The position numbers and the translations under genes were made by a program. DNA of 64,000 bases, taken from Pedobacter sp. WC2423. Lineage in GTDB: Bacteria; Bacteroidota; Bacteroidia; Sphingobacteriales; Sphingobacteriaceae. The notes beneath the pieces are model-generated. The model saw only the letters and a program-made list of their open reading frames with translations. It had not been told where the DNA came from and made no database searches. Within the stretch, counting starts at the first letter, position 1. Every line of letters begins with the position of its first letter. Positions 54,577 through 64,000 of this stretch are shown here, in pieces. Location of the stretch: positions 3,100,001 through 3,164,000 of the forward strand of contig NZ_CP162005.1 of NCBI RefSeq assembly GCF_040822065.1. Reading direction: 5' to 3'.

Positions 54577-56868
54577 ATGAAAAAACTAATTCTACCCTCT
54601 TTATTAATCTTTTCATGTTTAGTGTGGGCCGCCTGCAGCAACACTAAATACCTGAAACCCGGACAGACTTTGTATACAGGTGCTGAGGTAAAGATTAATC
54701 CCGATTCTTCTTCAAAAATTGCAGATGAAAAGAATGTAAAGAGTGATTTGGAAAGTAAAACAAGACCTGCACCTAATAAAACGATTCTTGGCTTAAGACC
54801 AAAATTATATATCTATAACCTTGCCGGTGAACCTAAAAAACCAAAAGGTATCCGCCACTGGCTAAGAACCAAAGTTGGAGAACCACCTGTATTATTGAGT
54901 GATGTCAAATTAAAAAGCAATAATGCCATATTAACCAGTTATCTGATTAGCCAGGGATACCTGCAATCTGTAGTAACCGGAGATACTATTGTTAAAAAAC
55001 GTTCTGCTAAGGCTGTTTATACAGCACAAACAGGTACACGTTATAAAATCAATAACATCACTTTTCCTAAAGACACAGGGAACCTGGCCAATATTATTAA
55101 TCAGAATAAAGAAAATACCTTGCTTAAGAAAGGAGATTTCTATAATCTTGAAGTCTTTAAAAATGAACGGATCCGTATAGATAACGACCTGAAAGAAAAT
55201 GGTTATTTCTATTTCAGCCCGGACTATCTGATTCTGCAGGTGGACAGTACTATTGGAAAAAGCCAGGTTAATATTACTGTGAAAGTAAAAGACATAGCAC
55301 CTGATGCAGGTTTGAAGCCTTATACAATCAAAGAGATTAAAATATATCCGAACTACTCCTTAAGAAGGGATACTGCACTGAGGAAATTGCAGCCTGTCGA
55401 GTATAATGATTTCGAGATCTATGATGATAAAAAAACATTTAAACCTCGTTTATTTGACAGGCTGGTCTTCTTTAAAAAAGGTGAAACTTATAACAGAAAA
55501 GACCATAACCAGTCTTTAAACAGAATGGTTAATATCAATGCATTTCAAGCTGTTAAAGCAGAGTTTTTGCCTGTTGACAGTTTTAAAAACGACCAGCTGG
55601 ATTTAAATATTTACCTGACCCCTTTAAAGAAAAACTCCCTGTCATTTTCAGTAACGGGAACCAGTAAATCAAATAATTTTGTAGGTTCAGAGGTAAAAGT
55701 AACTCAGACTACAAGAAACCTGTTCAGAGGTGCTGAGCAACTGGACGTAAGTTTAAGCGGTGGTTTTGAAACACAGGTAAGCGGACAAGCAAAGAACCTG
55801 AACTCTTATTCATTTACTGCCCAGGGAAAATTAACTTTCCCAAGATTTATTGTTCCGTTTTACAAGCCTAGCAGTACCACTGCATTCATTCCAAAAACTA
55901 TTGCATCTCTGTCTTATGAGTTGTTAAGCAGAGGATCTTTATATGATTTAAGTTCATTTAAAGCAGAATATGGCTATGTATGGAAGGAAAACGTTCATAA
56001 AGAACATACTTTTAATCCTATTTCAATTACCTATGTAAAACCAGGCATTGATTCCGCTAAAAAAGATAGTATTTTCAGACTTACTCCTGGCTTGAAAAAC
56101 ATCCTTGATAAACAGTTTATAATTGGAAGTAGCTATAACTTCAACTATACCAATCAAATGGAAGAGTCCAGAAGAAACAATATTTACTTTAATGGGAACA
56201 TACAAACTGGTGGTAATCTATGGGGTGTATTTATTTCAAAAGATGGCAAGGGTGAAAAATCAATTTTTAATGTGCCATTAACTCAGTTTGTAAGATTAGA
56301 GACGGATCTGAGAGATTATTTTAAGATCAACAGAAATGTGATCTGGGCTAATCGACTAAACCTGGGATATGGTTATGCTTACGGTAACAGTACATCTATG
56401 CCCTTTGTAAAACAGTTTTTTGCAGGAGGAACAAACGATATTCGCGGTTTTGCTTCCAGATCACTTGGCCCTGGTACTTATAAAGTGCCAGATACCACAC
56501 AATTCGCTGATCAAAGTGGTGACGTAAAAATTATGCTGAATACAGAATTACGTTTTAAACTAGTTAGTGTATTATACGGCGCCTTATTTGCTGACGCAGG
56601 AAATATCTGGCTAAGAAAAGAAGATCCAGCCAGGCCAGGCTCAGGCTTCAAGGTAAAAAATGCATTAAGCGAAATGGCCATATCAACCGGAGCTGGTTTA
56701 CGCGTAGATGCTAAAATCTTTGTTGTCCGTTTAGACGTAGCCTTCCCGATCAGAAAACCATACTTACCTGAAGGACAAAGATGGGTAATTGATCAGGTTG
56801 CATTTGGTGATAAGACCTGGAGAAAACAAAACTTAGTTTATAACATAGGAATTGGCTATCCATTTTAA
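54577..56868 (+). CDS. tamL: Omp85-family outer-membrane lipoprotein, TamL type
   Basis: 763 residues. The signal ends at a Cys near residue 20 (VWAACSNTKYLKPGQTLYTG), so the protein is lipid-anchored, the hallmark of the Bacteroidota TamA variant TamL. POTRA-like repeats fill about 30-400 (YKINNITFPKDTG, YTIKEIKIYPNYSLRRD), then a 16-strand Omp85 barrel with the FAGGTNDIRGFASRSLGPG stretch, whose RGF motif is diagnostic, and a final strand ending in Phe (IGIGYPF). It partners TamB upstream in envelope biogenesis. Confidence 0.93.
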   Translation: MKKLILPSLLIFSCLVWAACSNTKYLKPGQTLYTGAEVKINPDSSSKIADEKNVKSDLESKTRPAPNKTILGLRPKLYIYNLAGEPKKPKGIRHWLRTKVGEPPVLLSDVKLKSNNAILTSYLISQGYLQSVVTGDTIVKKRSAKAVYTAQTGTRYKINNITFPKDTGNLANIINQNKENTLLKKGDFYNLEVFKNERIRIDNDLKENGYFYFSPDYLILQVDSTIGKSQVNITVKVKDIAPDAGLKPYTIKEIKIYPNYSLRRDTALRKLQPVEYNDFEIYDDKKTFKPRLFDRLVFFKKGETYNRKDHNQSLNRMVNINAFQAVKAEFLPVDSFKNDQLDLNIYLTPLKKNSLSFSVTGTSKSNNFVGSEVKVTQTTRNLFRGAEQLDVSLSGGFETQVSGQAKNLNSYSFTAQGKLTFPRFIVPFYKPSSTTAFIPKTIASLSYELLSRGSLYDLSSFKAEYGYVWKENVHKEHTFNPISITYVKPGIDSAKKDSIFRLTPGLKNILDKQFIIGSSYNFNYTNQMEESRRNNIYFNGNIQTGGNLWGVFISKDGKGEKSIFNVPLTQFVRLETDLRDYFKINRNVIWANRLNLGYGYAYGNSTSMPFVKQFFAGGTNDIRGFASRSLGPGTYKVPDTTQFADQSGDVKIMLNTELRFKLVSVLYGALFADAGNIWLRKEDPARPGSGFKVKNALSEMAISTGAGLRVDAKIFVVRLDVAFPIRKPYLPEGQRWVIDQVAFGDKTWRKQNLVYNIGIGYPF

Positions 56869-56900
56869 TTACCAATCCAATCTAAAGACATTTATCTAAA

Positions 56901-57914
56901 ATGGAAGTATTACATCAAATCAAACGTTTCTTTATTGCACTGTACCATCTGTTCGTGGCGGCCGGAGCAGGCTTTATCGAAGACCGTGTGATGAAATTAA
57001 GCGCCGCACTTGCTTACTATACGATCTTCTCTTTAACACCACTGATCATTATCGTTATTTCAGCAGCGAGTATATTTTTCAGTGATAAACTGAATCCGGG
57101 AACAGAATTATTTGCTCAGATCAACGAAATAGCAGGAGCTGAAGCAGCTAAACAAATACAGGGATTTGTTACTAATGCTAATCTTACCGGTAAAAGTACA
57201 ATAGGACTGATTATTGGGATCGGAACATTGATTGTCGGTTCAACTGCTATTTTCATTGAAATCCAGGACAGTATCAATATGATCTGGAAAGTAAAAGCTG
57301 TTCCTAAAAAAGGATGGTTAAAAATGCTGACCAACAGATTGCTTTCTTTCTCATTAATTGTATCAATGGGTTTCCTGTTATTGGTTTCACTGGTCATTAA
57401 CAGTATTGTGGTCGGGCTTGGTTCTAAATTAGGAGAGCTGGTAGCCAGAAGCAAAATAAGCGAAATTATTCCTGTTGCAGATACAACAACTACCCTGTTA
57501 ATTTACATCCTGAACAATGCTTTTACTTTAGCAGCTGTAACGGCTGTGTTTACTATTATTTTTAAAGTATTGCCTGATGTCATTCTAAGATGGAAATCAG
57601 CTCTTATAGGCGCTTTATTTACAGCACTTCTATTCAGTTTAGGTAAATATCTGATTGGAGTATATATTGAGAAAGGAAATCCGGCATCAGCATTTGGTGC
57701 TGCAAGTTCAATTATTGTGATCCTGCTCTGGATTTATTATACTGCTATTATTCTGTACTTCGGAGCTGAATTTACCCAGGTGTATGCAGAAAAATATGAT
57801 AAAGGAATAAGACCAAGTAAGTATGCGGTCCATACACAAATTACTGTGGTCGAAAAGAAAGTAGATGTTTTGCCTCCGCAACATCCTGAAGAAACAAAAA
57901 CAGAACCGGCCTAA
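56901..57914 (+). CDS. YihY/BrkB-family inner-membrane protein
   Basis: 337 residues, six membrane segments. Family motifs: [20 protein letters not shown] (about 30-49), the [19 protein letters not shown] region, and [20 protein letters not shown] near 263-282. Its molecular role is unsettled; it was once called ribonuclease BN in error. It is co-directional with tamB-tamL, 32 bases downstream, so probably the third gene of this envelope operon. Its stop overlaps the convergent parE stop by 4 bases. Confidence 0.9.
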   Translation: MEVLHQIKRFFIALYHLFVAAGAGFIEDRVMKLSAALAYYTIFSLTPLIIIVISAASIFFSDKLNPGTELFAQINEIAGAEAAKQIQGFVTNANLTGKSTIGLIIGIGTLIVGSTAIFIEIQDSINMIWKVKAVPKKGWLKMLTNRLLSFSLIVSMGFLLLVSLVINSIVVGLGSKLGELVARSKISEIIPVADTTTTLLIYILNNAFTLAAVTAVFTIIFKVLPDVILRWKSALIGALFTALLFSLGKYLIGVYIEKGNPASAFGAASSIIVILLWIYYTAIILYFGAEFTQVYAEKYDKGIRPSKYAVHTQITVVEKKVDVLPPQHPEETKTEPA

Positions 57915-59830
57915 GCCGATTCTGCAATTTCATCTTCAATGATATCTTCAGAAACTGCCGCTGTTGCCGCATCCAAATCAGCAGAGATTAACGCTTCTAC
58001 GGTATCTTTCTCTATTCTTAAGTTTCTGATAATATGCTGTTGTCTGTCTGGTGTATTTTTACCCATATAATATTCCAGCAAATTCTTGATCGTCTGGTCT
58101 TTCAGAATTACCGGATCCAGGCGGATATCTTTACCAATAAATAAACCAAACTCGTCAGGAGAAATCTCTCCTAAACCTTTAAACCGTGTAATCTCAGGCT
58201 TATTTCCTAATTTCTCAATTGCTCTCTTACGCTCATCATCACTATAGCAATAGATGGTCTCTTTCTTATTACGTACCCTGAATAAAGGAGTTTGCAGAAT
58301 ATATACATGTCCTGCTCTAACCAGATCGGGGAAGAACTGCAAAAAGAAAGTCATCATCAGTAACCTGATGTGCATACCATCCACATCGGCATCAGTGGCG
58401 ATTACAATATTGTTATAATGTAAACCTTCCAGCCCGTCTTCAATATTCAGCGCATGCTGCAATAAGTTGAATTCCTCATTCTCATAAACCACCTTTTTAG
58501 TCAGCTCATAACAATTCAAAGGTTTACCCTTCAAACTGAATACTGCCTGGCAATCTACATCTCTTGACTTAGTAATAGATCCGGATGCAGAATCTCCTTC
58601 GGTAATAAACAAGGTAGTTTCGTAACGTTTTTCATGCGTACTGCTGAAATGGACTTTACAATCTCTGAGTTTCTTATTGTGAAGTGATGCTTTTTTAGCC
58701 CTGTCATTCGCCAGTTTCTTGATTCCGGCGATATCCTTACGCTCACGCTCAGATTGCAGGATACGCTTTAATAAAGCGTCTGCAACATCGGTATGCTTAT
58801 GCAGGTAATCATCCAGTTCTTTCTTCACGAAATCATTGATGAAAGTACGTACAGAAGGCCCGTCAGGCCCCATATTCTGAGAACCCAGTTTGGTTTTTGT
58901 CTGTGACTCAAATACCGGCTCCTGCACACGAACAGAAATCGCAGCAATAATAGAAGAACGGATATCTGAAGCCTCGTATTCTTTTTTATAAAACTCACGG
59001 ATAGTTTTCACTACCGCTTCTCTGAAAGCAGCCTGGTGTGTACCGCCCTGAGTGGTATGCTGCCCGTTCACAAAAGAATGATAATCTTCTCCATACTGCT
59101 GACCATGAGTCATTGCGATCTCGATATCATTGCCTTTCAGGTGAATAATCGGATAACGGATATTTTCTACATCTGCTACCTTATGCAGCAAATCATACAG
59201 ACCACGTTCCGATAAGTATTTTTGATTGTTAAAATTAACCGTTAAACCAGTATTCAGGAACACATAGTTCCAGATCATACTTTCTACAAAATCAGGGATA
59301 TAATGATAATTTCTGAAAATGGTCTCATCAGGATAGAAAGTAATGGCAGTACCATTTCTTTGCGTGGTATCAATAACAGGATGATCCATGGTGATCTCCC
59401 CTCTTGAAAACTCCACCTTTTTTGTTTTTCCATCACGGTAAGACTGCACCACGAAATTGGTCGATAAAGCATTTACTGCTTTTGTACCTACCCCGTTTAA
59501 CCCTACAGATTTCTGGAAAGCGTTACTATCATATTTACCACCGGTATTGATCTTTGACACGCAGTCAATCACTTTACCCAATGGAATACCACGGCCATAA
59601 TCACGTACATTCACCTTAGAATCAGAAACAGTAATATCAATGATACGGCCAGATCCCATGACAAACTCATCAATAGAGTTATCCATGATCTCCTTGAGCA
59701 AGACATAAATACCGTCATCCTGAGCGGAGCCATCACCCAGCTTCCCGATATACATACCAGGGCGCAATCTGATGTGTTCTTTCCAGTCCAGTGACCGTAT
59801 ACTGTCATCGTTATATATAGGTTCAGCCAT
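57911..59830 (-). CDS. parE: DNA topoisomerase IV subunit B
   Basis: 639 residues from ATG 59830; an upstream TTG at 59851 lies inside the promoter box. GHKL ATPase domain: [39 protein letters not shown]. Transducer domain about 230-400. Toprim domain: [14 protein letters not shown] and the metal-binding [20 protein letters not shown]. Shorter than GyrB (about 800), as expected for ParE. Its partner parC lies about 9 kb away on the same strand, separated by cdd and the tamB operon. Confidence 0.93.
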   Translation of the reverse strand: MAEPIYNDDSIRSLDWKEHIRLRPGMYIGKLGDGSAQDDGIYVLLKEIMDNSIDEFVMGSGRIIDITVSDSKVNVRDYGRGIPLGKVIDCVSKINTGGKYDSNAFQKSVGLNGVGTKAVNALSTNFVVQSYRDGKTKKVEFSRGEITMDHPVIDTTQRNGTAITFYPDETIFRNYHYIPDFVESMIWNYVFLNTGLTVNFNNQKYLSERGLYDLLHKVADVENIRYPIIHLKGNDIEIAMTHGQQYGEDYHSFVNGQHTTQGGTHQAAFREAVVKTIREFYKKEYEASDIRSSIIAAISVRVQEPVFESQTKTKLGSQNMGPDGPSVRTFINDFVKKELDDYLHKHTDVADALLKRILQSERERKDIAGIKKLANDRAKKASLHNKKLRDCKVHFSSTHEKRYETTLFITEGDSASGSITKSRDVDCQAVFSLKGKPLNCYELTKKVVYENEEFNLLQHALNIEDGLEGLHYNNIVIATDADVDGMHIRLLMMTFFLQFFPDLVRAGHVYILQTPLFRVRNKKETIYCYSDDERKRAIEKLGNKPEITRFKGLGEISPDEFGLFIGKDIRLDPVILKDQTIKNLLEYYMGKNTPDRQQHIIRNLRIEKDTVEALISADLDAATAAVSEDIIEDEIAESA

Positions 59831-59848
59831 AATTTTTGTGTAGAACTG

Positions 59849-59856
59849 CAAATTTA
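59849..59856 (-). promoter_or_regulatory. -7 box of parE
   Basis: On the minus strand TAAATTTG fits TAnnTTTG exactly, 18 bases before ATG 59830. It fixes the start, since the longer TTG frame start would lie within the box itself. Confidence 0.5.
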
Positions 59857-59938
59857 ATGAATAGCTACCTCAATTAAACATCAAAGTTTCAACAAATACA
59901 CATTTTGCCTTACCTTCGTGCATTTACTCCAACAATAA

Positions 59939-61315
59939 ATGCAGCCTAAAAAACAGCTTTCCCTTTTCGATCTGTCTATGATCGTTGTCAGCCTGGTCAT
60001 CGGAATGGGCATCTTCCGTACACCAGTTAATGTAGCTGCCAAGGCACAAATTCCCGAATTATTCTTCCTGGCCTGGATTATAGGCGGTTTGGTTGCCTAT
60101 TGCGGGGCATTGATCTATGCAGAAATCGGTTCACGTTTTCCGGTAACCGGTGGTTATTATAAAATATTCTCTACCTGTTATCATCCTTCGGTAGCTTTCG
60201 CCATTAACGGTATAGTCGTGTTGACAAGTGCGGCTTCTATGGCTGGTGTAACCTTAATTGGTTCAGAATACCTGAGCAGTGTTATTTTTCCGCCAGAGAT
60301 GCAGACCGACTTTTACCGGCTTGTGGTCGCTGCGGTAACCATACTTATATTTTACAGTATTAACCTGATGGGTTTAAAGGCGAGTTCGAAAGTCCAGAAT
60401 ATCCTGACGGTGATTAAAATTACGCTCGTACTGACGCTGATTTGCGCCATATTTTTTGGCGGACAAACGGAAACCATCACCCCTGTATTTAAAACAGTTT
60501 CAGGGAACAAACCTGTCTGGTCAGATTACGGGAAGGCACTGGGAATTTGCCTGATTGCAGTTACCTTTTCTTTTGCAGGATATACACAAACGATCAACCT
60601 GGGCGGAGAAGTTAAGGATGCCAAGAAAATCATTCCCAAGGGTATTAAGCTGGGGTTGTTTATGATTATTTCACTTTACCTGCTCATCAATTATGCCTAT
60701 GTAAAAGTTATCGGATTTGAACAGTTAAAAACTGCGCATAGCATTGCGTCCATATTAGCGGGCAGAATTTTCGGACCCGCAGGCTTTACTATACTTTCTG
60801 CGGTTATTTTTTTATCTGTTCTGGGTTATGTCAATGTGAATCTTTTAAGTAATCCAAGAGCGATGTTTGCCATGGGTGAAGAAAAAGCACTCCCTGCTGT
60901 ATTTGCACAAAAAAGTAAGAGAACAGAGGTGATGGTAGTCAGCCTGACTACTTTTACTGCACTGGTGATGACTACGCTCTTTTTCGCCCAGACTTTCGAT
61001 AAAATTGTCAACTACTCCATTATACTGGAATGCATCGGAACAGCAAGTTCGGCAGCTACTTTATTTATTCTGCGCAGAACTACTGCTCATTTAGATAAAA
61101 GCAGTATTTACAGGATGAAATGGTACCCTGTTCTTCCTGTGCTATTTATTTCTTTTTATTTATTCGTTGGAATCAGTATTTATCAGGACGATCCTTCCGC
61201 TGCCAGCAATGGATTGTATATATTTATAGGATTCATAGCCATTTATTTTATTTCAAAAATATTCAATAAAAAGAAGAAGATAGCCGATGCAGCAGAAGCA
61301 ACTGCCCTTAAGTAA
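59939..61315 (+). CDS. APC-superfamily amino acid permease
   Basis: 458 residues, twelve predicted membrane segments. APC features: the glycine-rich first segment (IVVSLVIGMGIFRTPVNVAA, with the GxG/GIF break of the substrate site), LAWIIGGLVAYCGALIYAEI and FAGYTQTINLGGEVKD. It imports or exchanges amino acids at the inner membrane; the substrate is unknown. The start codon lies 109 bases after the divergent parE start. The GPH-type gene overlaps its last 29 bases. Confidence 0.9.
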   Translation: MQPKKQLSLFDLSMIVVSLVIGMGIFRTPVNVAAKAQIPELFFLAWIIGGLVAYCGALIYAEIGSRFPVTGGYYKIFSTCYHPSVAFAINGIVVLTSAASMAGVTLIGSEYLSSVIFPPEMQTDFYRLVVAAVTILIFYSINLMGLKASSKVQNILTVIKITLVLTLICAIFFGGQTETITPVFKTVSGNKPVWSDYGKALGICLIAVTFSFAGYTQTINLGGEVKDAKKIIPKGIKLGLFMIISLYLLINYAYVKVIGFEQLKTAHSIASILAGRIFGPAGFTILSAVIFLSVLGYVNVNLLSNPRAMFAMGEEKALPAVFAQKSKRTEVMVVSLTTFTALVMTTLFFAQTFDKIVNYSIILECIGTASSAATLFILRRTTAHLDKSSIYRMKWYPVLPVLFISFYLFVGISIYQDDPSAASNGLYIFIGFIAIYFISKIFNKKKKIADAAEATALK

Positions 61316-62624
61316 AGAGATCACCTATGCAGCCGGAATGATGGGCTGGAGCATTATGACCAATATTATTATTGTGATGCTTCCCTATTTCTACCTGCCG
61401 CCTACCAATTCAGGCTTAACTCCTTTAGTTCCTCAGCTGATCGTATTTGGTATATTTAACATCCTGTCCCTGATTGCAGCATCAGGCAGATTATTCGATG
61501 CTTTTTATGACCCTTTTATTGCTTCAGTGAGTGATGGAAGTACAAATCCCAAAGGCAGACGCATCCCGATTATGCGTTATGCGATTATCCCTGCGGTTAT
61601 TTTCTGCGGATTGATCTTTCACCCTTTAGTAAAGGCAGAGTCTACTGCAAATGCCTGGTGGCTTACCCTGATGCTGATTGGTTTTTTCATGTCAGTTACG
61701 AGTTATATCATACCTTACAATGCTTTACTGGCCGAATTAGCACACACAGCGGAACAAAAAGTTAAGCTTTCTACTTTTCAGCAGGTTGGTTTTGTCATGG
61801 GAATGATCCTGTCGGCAATGATCAATAACTTTGCCGATCTGATTCAGTTTGTATTTCATATCCCGGAAAGAATGGAAGCCCTTCAATATACCATCATCGG
61901 ACTCAGTATTTTTTCCGGACTGGTGATGATCCTTCCTGTAGTTACAATCAACGAAAAGGAATATAGTAACGGCAAGCCTACGCATATCCCCTTGCTTCCA
62001 GCTATTAAAAATACTTTCCGCAATGCGAATTTCAAATATTACCTGATTTCGGATTTTGCCTATTATATGGCGCTGAGTATCATTTCAAGTGGTTTGCTTT
62101 ATTTCGTCAGTGTTTTATTGAAATTACCTGAGTCGGACGGTGGAAAATATATGGGGACTATGGTCTTTCTTTCCCTTCTGTTTTATCCTTTCATAAATTC
62201 AGGGGCAAAACGCTATGGCAGAAAGGCACTGGTGCTTGCTGCTTTTGCGATCCTTAGTCTTATTTTTGTCACTATTTACTTTCTCGGGCACCTGCCCTTC
62301 CCACCGGCTATGCAAATGTATATCCTGGTAGTTTGCGCTTCTTTTCCACTGGCCGCGCTTGGTATTCTGCCAAATGCAATTCTGGCTGATATCGCTCAAA
62401 AAGACACCAGGGAGACCGGTGAAAACCATGAAGGCATGTTTTTCGCAGTTAAATATCTATTTGTTAAACTTGGCCAAACTGTAGGAATTGCACTTTTTGC
62501 CATGCTGACTGTTTATGGTAAAGATCCGGGACACGATTTTGGCCTGCGTTTAAATGGTGTTGCAGGCTTTGTTTTATGTGTGCTCGCCTTATTGTTTTTC
62601 ACCCGCTTTAAAGAAGACAAATAA
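61287..62624 (+). CDS. MFS/GPH-family sugar:cation symporter-like transporter
   Basis: 445 residues, about twelve membrane segments. The GPH signature is seen: GRLFDAFYDPFIASVSDGST followed by NPKGRRIPIM, matching the family DxxxDPxxGxxSDR-type motif, and TSYIIPYNALLAELAHT. GPH members usually import disaccharides, pentoses or glucuronides with Na+ or H+. Start ATG 61287 gives a 29-base overlap with the permease gene in another frame, indicating co-translation; a later start is not excluded. Confidence 0.85.
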   Translation: MQQKQLPLSKEITYAAGMMGWSIMTNIIIVMLPYFYLPPTNSGLTPLVPQLIVFGIFNILSLIAASGRLFDAFYDPFIASVSDGSTNPKGRRIPIMRYAIIPAVIFCGLIFHPLVKAESTANAWWLTLMLIGFFMSVTSYIIPYNALLAELAHTAEQKVKLSTFQQVGFVMGMILSAMINNFADLIQFVFHIPERMEALQYTIIGLSIFSGLVMILPVVTINEKEYSNGKPTHIPLLPAIKNTFRNANFKYYLISDFAYYMALSIISSGLLYFVSVLLKLPESDGGKYMGTMVFLSLLFYPFINSGAKRYGRKALVLAAFAILSLIFVTIYFLGHLPFPPAMQMYILVVCASFPLAALGILPNAILADIAQKDTRETGENHEGMFFAVKYLFVKLGQTVGIALFAMLTVYGKDPGHDFGLRLNGVAGFVLCVLALLFFTRFKEDK

Positions 62625-62641
62625 GTTACGGAACTTATATG

Positions 62642-62649
62642 TATATTTG
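62642..62649 (+). promoter_or_regulatory. -7 box of the DEAD-box helicase gene
   Basis: TATATTTG fits TAnnTTTG exactly, about 105 bases before the helicase start, predicting a leader of about 98 nt that contains a hairpin. Confidence 0.5.
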
Positions 62650-62671
62650 CGCCAGCGAAACGTAACTCTTT

Positions 62672-62709
62672 AATCAGCAAGGAATTCATTAATTAAACGC
62701 CTGCTGATT
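62672..62709 (+). promoter_or_regulatory. Hairpin in the helicase 5' leader
   Basis: AATCAGCA-GG / CC-TGCTGATT (62672-62682, 62700-62709, one bulged A) makes a 10-bp stem about 43 bases before the start. RNA-helicase genes often have structured leaders controlled by temperature or by the helicase itself; that role here is inference. Confidence 0.45.
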
Positions 62710-62752
62710 GTTAACGTCTCTTCATTATTATACACATTAAAATTCAAACACA

Positions 62753-64000
62753 TTGTTATTCGAAGAATTAAACCTGATTGAGCCTATTTTAAAAGCGCTG
62801 CAAGCAGAGGGTTATACTAACCCAACCCCTATACAAGAACAATCTATTCCTACTATATTAACAAGCAGAGACTTACTAGGCTGTGCGCAAACCGGAACTG
62901 GTAAAACAGCGGCTTTTGCAATTCCTATGTTACAACTGCTGAATAAAGAACATCAGAATACTAAAGGCCCGAGACCGATCCGTGCCCTGGTATTAACGCC
63001 AACACGTGAGCTTGCCATTCAGATTGAAGAAAGTTTCAAGGCTTATGGTAAAAATCTTTCGCTGCGCCACCTGGTTATTTTTGGTGGTGTTGGACAAAAA
63101 GCACAAACTGACGCTTTACATCGCGGCGTAGATATCCTGATCGCTACACCAGGCAGATTGCTTGATTTAATGAATCAGGGTTTCATCAACCTTAAAGATG
63201 TTGAAATATTTGTACTGGATGAAGCAGACAGAATGCTGGACATGGGTTTCATTCATGATGTGAAGAAAACTATTGCAAAGCTGCCTGCTAAAAGACAAAC
63301 TTTATTTTTCTCGGCAACGATGCCTGGTGAAATTCAAAAACTGGCCAATACGATTTTAACTGATCCGTTAAAAGTAGAAGTAACGCCTGTGTCTTCAACT
63401 GCGGAAAAAATTGAGCAGTCTATCTATTACGTAGATAAAAATGATAAGAAAAATCTATTAATCCATATTCTTAAGGATAAAACGATTACTACAGCACTTG
63501 TTTTTACCCGTACAAAACATGGTGCAGACCGTATCGTTAAAGACCTGATTAAAGTTGGTGTAAAAGCCGAAGCTATTCACGGTAATAAATCACAGAATGC
63601 AAGACAAAGAGCTTTAACTAATTTTAAAGACAAAACTACCCGCATTCTTGTAGCAACTGATATTGCTGCCCGTGGTATCGACGTAGATGAGTTAACACAT
63701 GTGATCAACTATGAATTGCCAAATGTTCCTGAAACTTACGTACACAGAATTGGCCGTACAGGTCGTGCTGGTAACAGTGGGGTTTCCTTCTCTTTCTGCG
63801 ATGGAGAAGAAAAAGAATACCTGGACGATATCGAGAAATTAATCGCGCTTAAGATCCCTGTACAGGAAGATCATCCTTATGCAATGAGCTGGCAGAGCCT
63901 GATGTCTGGCGCCGCAGCGGCAAAAGTAAAAGGAAAGAGCAAACCTTCAAGAGGTGGCCGTCAGGAAAGAACTGAATATAAGCCAAACCTTAGCGGAGCA
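62753..64000 (+). CDS. DEAD-box ATP-dependent RNA helicase, 3' end outside window
   Basis: 416 codons to the window edge, starting at TTG 62753; an in-frame stop at 62738-62740 excludes any earlier start. All helicase motifs are visible: Q motif (NPTPIQEQ), I (AQTGTGKT), Ia ([10 protein letters not shown]), II (DEAD in [13 protein letters not shown]), III (SAT), IV (ALVFTRTK), V ([10 protein letters not shown]) and VI ([10 protein letters not shown]). The tail begins with basic residues ([16 protein letters not shown]), typical of RhlE-like proteins with an RNA-binding extension. RhlE-type helicases act in ribosome assembly, RNA decay or cold adaptation. Confidence 0.95.
   Translation, partial: MLFEELNLIEPILKALQAEGYTNPTPIQEQSIPTILTSRDLLGCAQTGTGKTAAFAIPMLQLLNKEHQNTKGPRPIRALVLTPTRELAIQIEESFKAYGKNLSLRHLVIFGGVGQKAQTDALHRGVDILIATPGRLLDLMNQGFINLKDVEIFVLDEADRMLDMGFIHDVKKTIAKLPAKRQTLFFSATMPGEIQKLANTILTDPLKVEVTPVSSTAEKIEQSIYYVDKNDKKNLLIHILKDKTITTALVFTRTKHGADRIVKDLIKVGVKAEAIHGNKSQNARQRALTNFKDKTTRILVATDIAARGIDVDELTHVINYELPNVPETYVHRIGRTGRAGNSGVSFSFCDGEEKEYLDDIEKLIALKIPVQEDHPYAMSWQSLMSGAAAAKVKGKSKPSRGGRQERTEYKPNLSGA

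Noticed and set aside
59831..59851. TTG start of parE at 59851
   Set aside because: It lies inside the perfect -7 box TAAATTTG; ATG 59830 gives an ordinary leader and an ordinary ParE N-terminus.
59939..59980. QLSLF near the N-terminus of the APC permease as a clamp-binding motif
   Set aside because: It matches the motif by letters, but it lies at the start of an integral membrane protein next to the first membrane helix; chance is the better explanation.

Overview
The window is about 64 kb of a Bacteroidota chromosome, most likely a Sphingobacteriaceae member close to Pedobacter. Reasons: DNA of roughly 40% GC; almost no Shine-Dalgarno sequences, but many copies of the Bacteroidota -7 promoter box TAnnTTTG; an atpD-atpC pair split from the other ATP synthase genes with an 80-residue epsilon; a hemC-hemD fusion; large (plant/Chlamydia-like) IspG; lipoprotein TamL; and ParC/ParE of the Bacteroidota type. 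I see no rRNA, tRNA, CRISPR array, IS element, phage or plasmid gene. This is mostly core genome.

Layout. 1-836: 3' part missing of a RmlD-like reductase (minus). 987-2757: atpD-atpC. 2818-5196: FtsX/MacB-like permease (minus). 5653-19898: one long branched-chain amino acid operon, ilvE-ilvD-ilvB-ilvN-ilvC-leuC-leuD-(tandem ABC ATPase)-leuB-leuA-ilvA, preceded by what looks like a complete classical attenuator: a 27-codon leader peptide packed with Ile/Val/Leu codons, alternative RNA pairings and an intrinsic terminator. 20051-20931: an astacin-type metalloprotease lipoprotein broken by a one-base frameshift. 21465-24542: small lipoprotein, orphan ABC ATPase, outer-membrane barrel protein, then a gene-free stretch holding a 13-nt tandem repeat and a very long hairpin.

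24560-33633 (minus): haem biosynthesis, hemA, hemCD, hemB, hemL, then a histidine kinase, OmpR-type regulator and TPR-like membrane protein, then hemE and hemJ. The two-component system is tightly packed inside the haem cluster. 33808-36642: alpha/beta hydrolase and ispG. 37067-39310 (minus): PspC, LiaF-like and RDD membrane proteins, an envelope-stress type cassette. 39630-42023: mlaE-mlaF and an RNA methyltransferase. 42052-45230: HmuY-like lipoprotein, an uncharacterised lipoprotein, HupE/UreJ-like protein. 45227-59830: parC, cdd, tamB-tamL-yihY and parE, so the two topoisomerase IV genes flank an outer-membrane assembly module. 59939-64000: APC and GPH-type transporters and a DEAD-box helicase cut by the window end.

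The observations most worth following are: (i) the ilv/leu attenuator; (ii) the roughly 230-residue disordered acidic tail of ParC that ends in GQLGLF, the same C-terminal peptide by which E. coli DNA polymerase II binds the sliding clamp; (iii) two long perfect inverted repeats of the same architecture at the ends of minus-strand operons; (iv) the asymmetric ABC ATPase translationally coupled inside the leucine genes; (v) the two-component system in the haem cluster; (vi) a duplicated palindromic promoter region before ispG.
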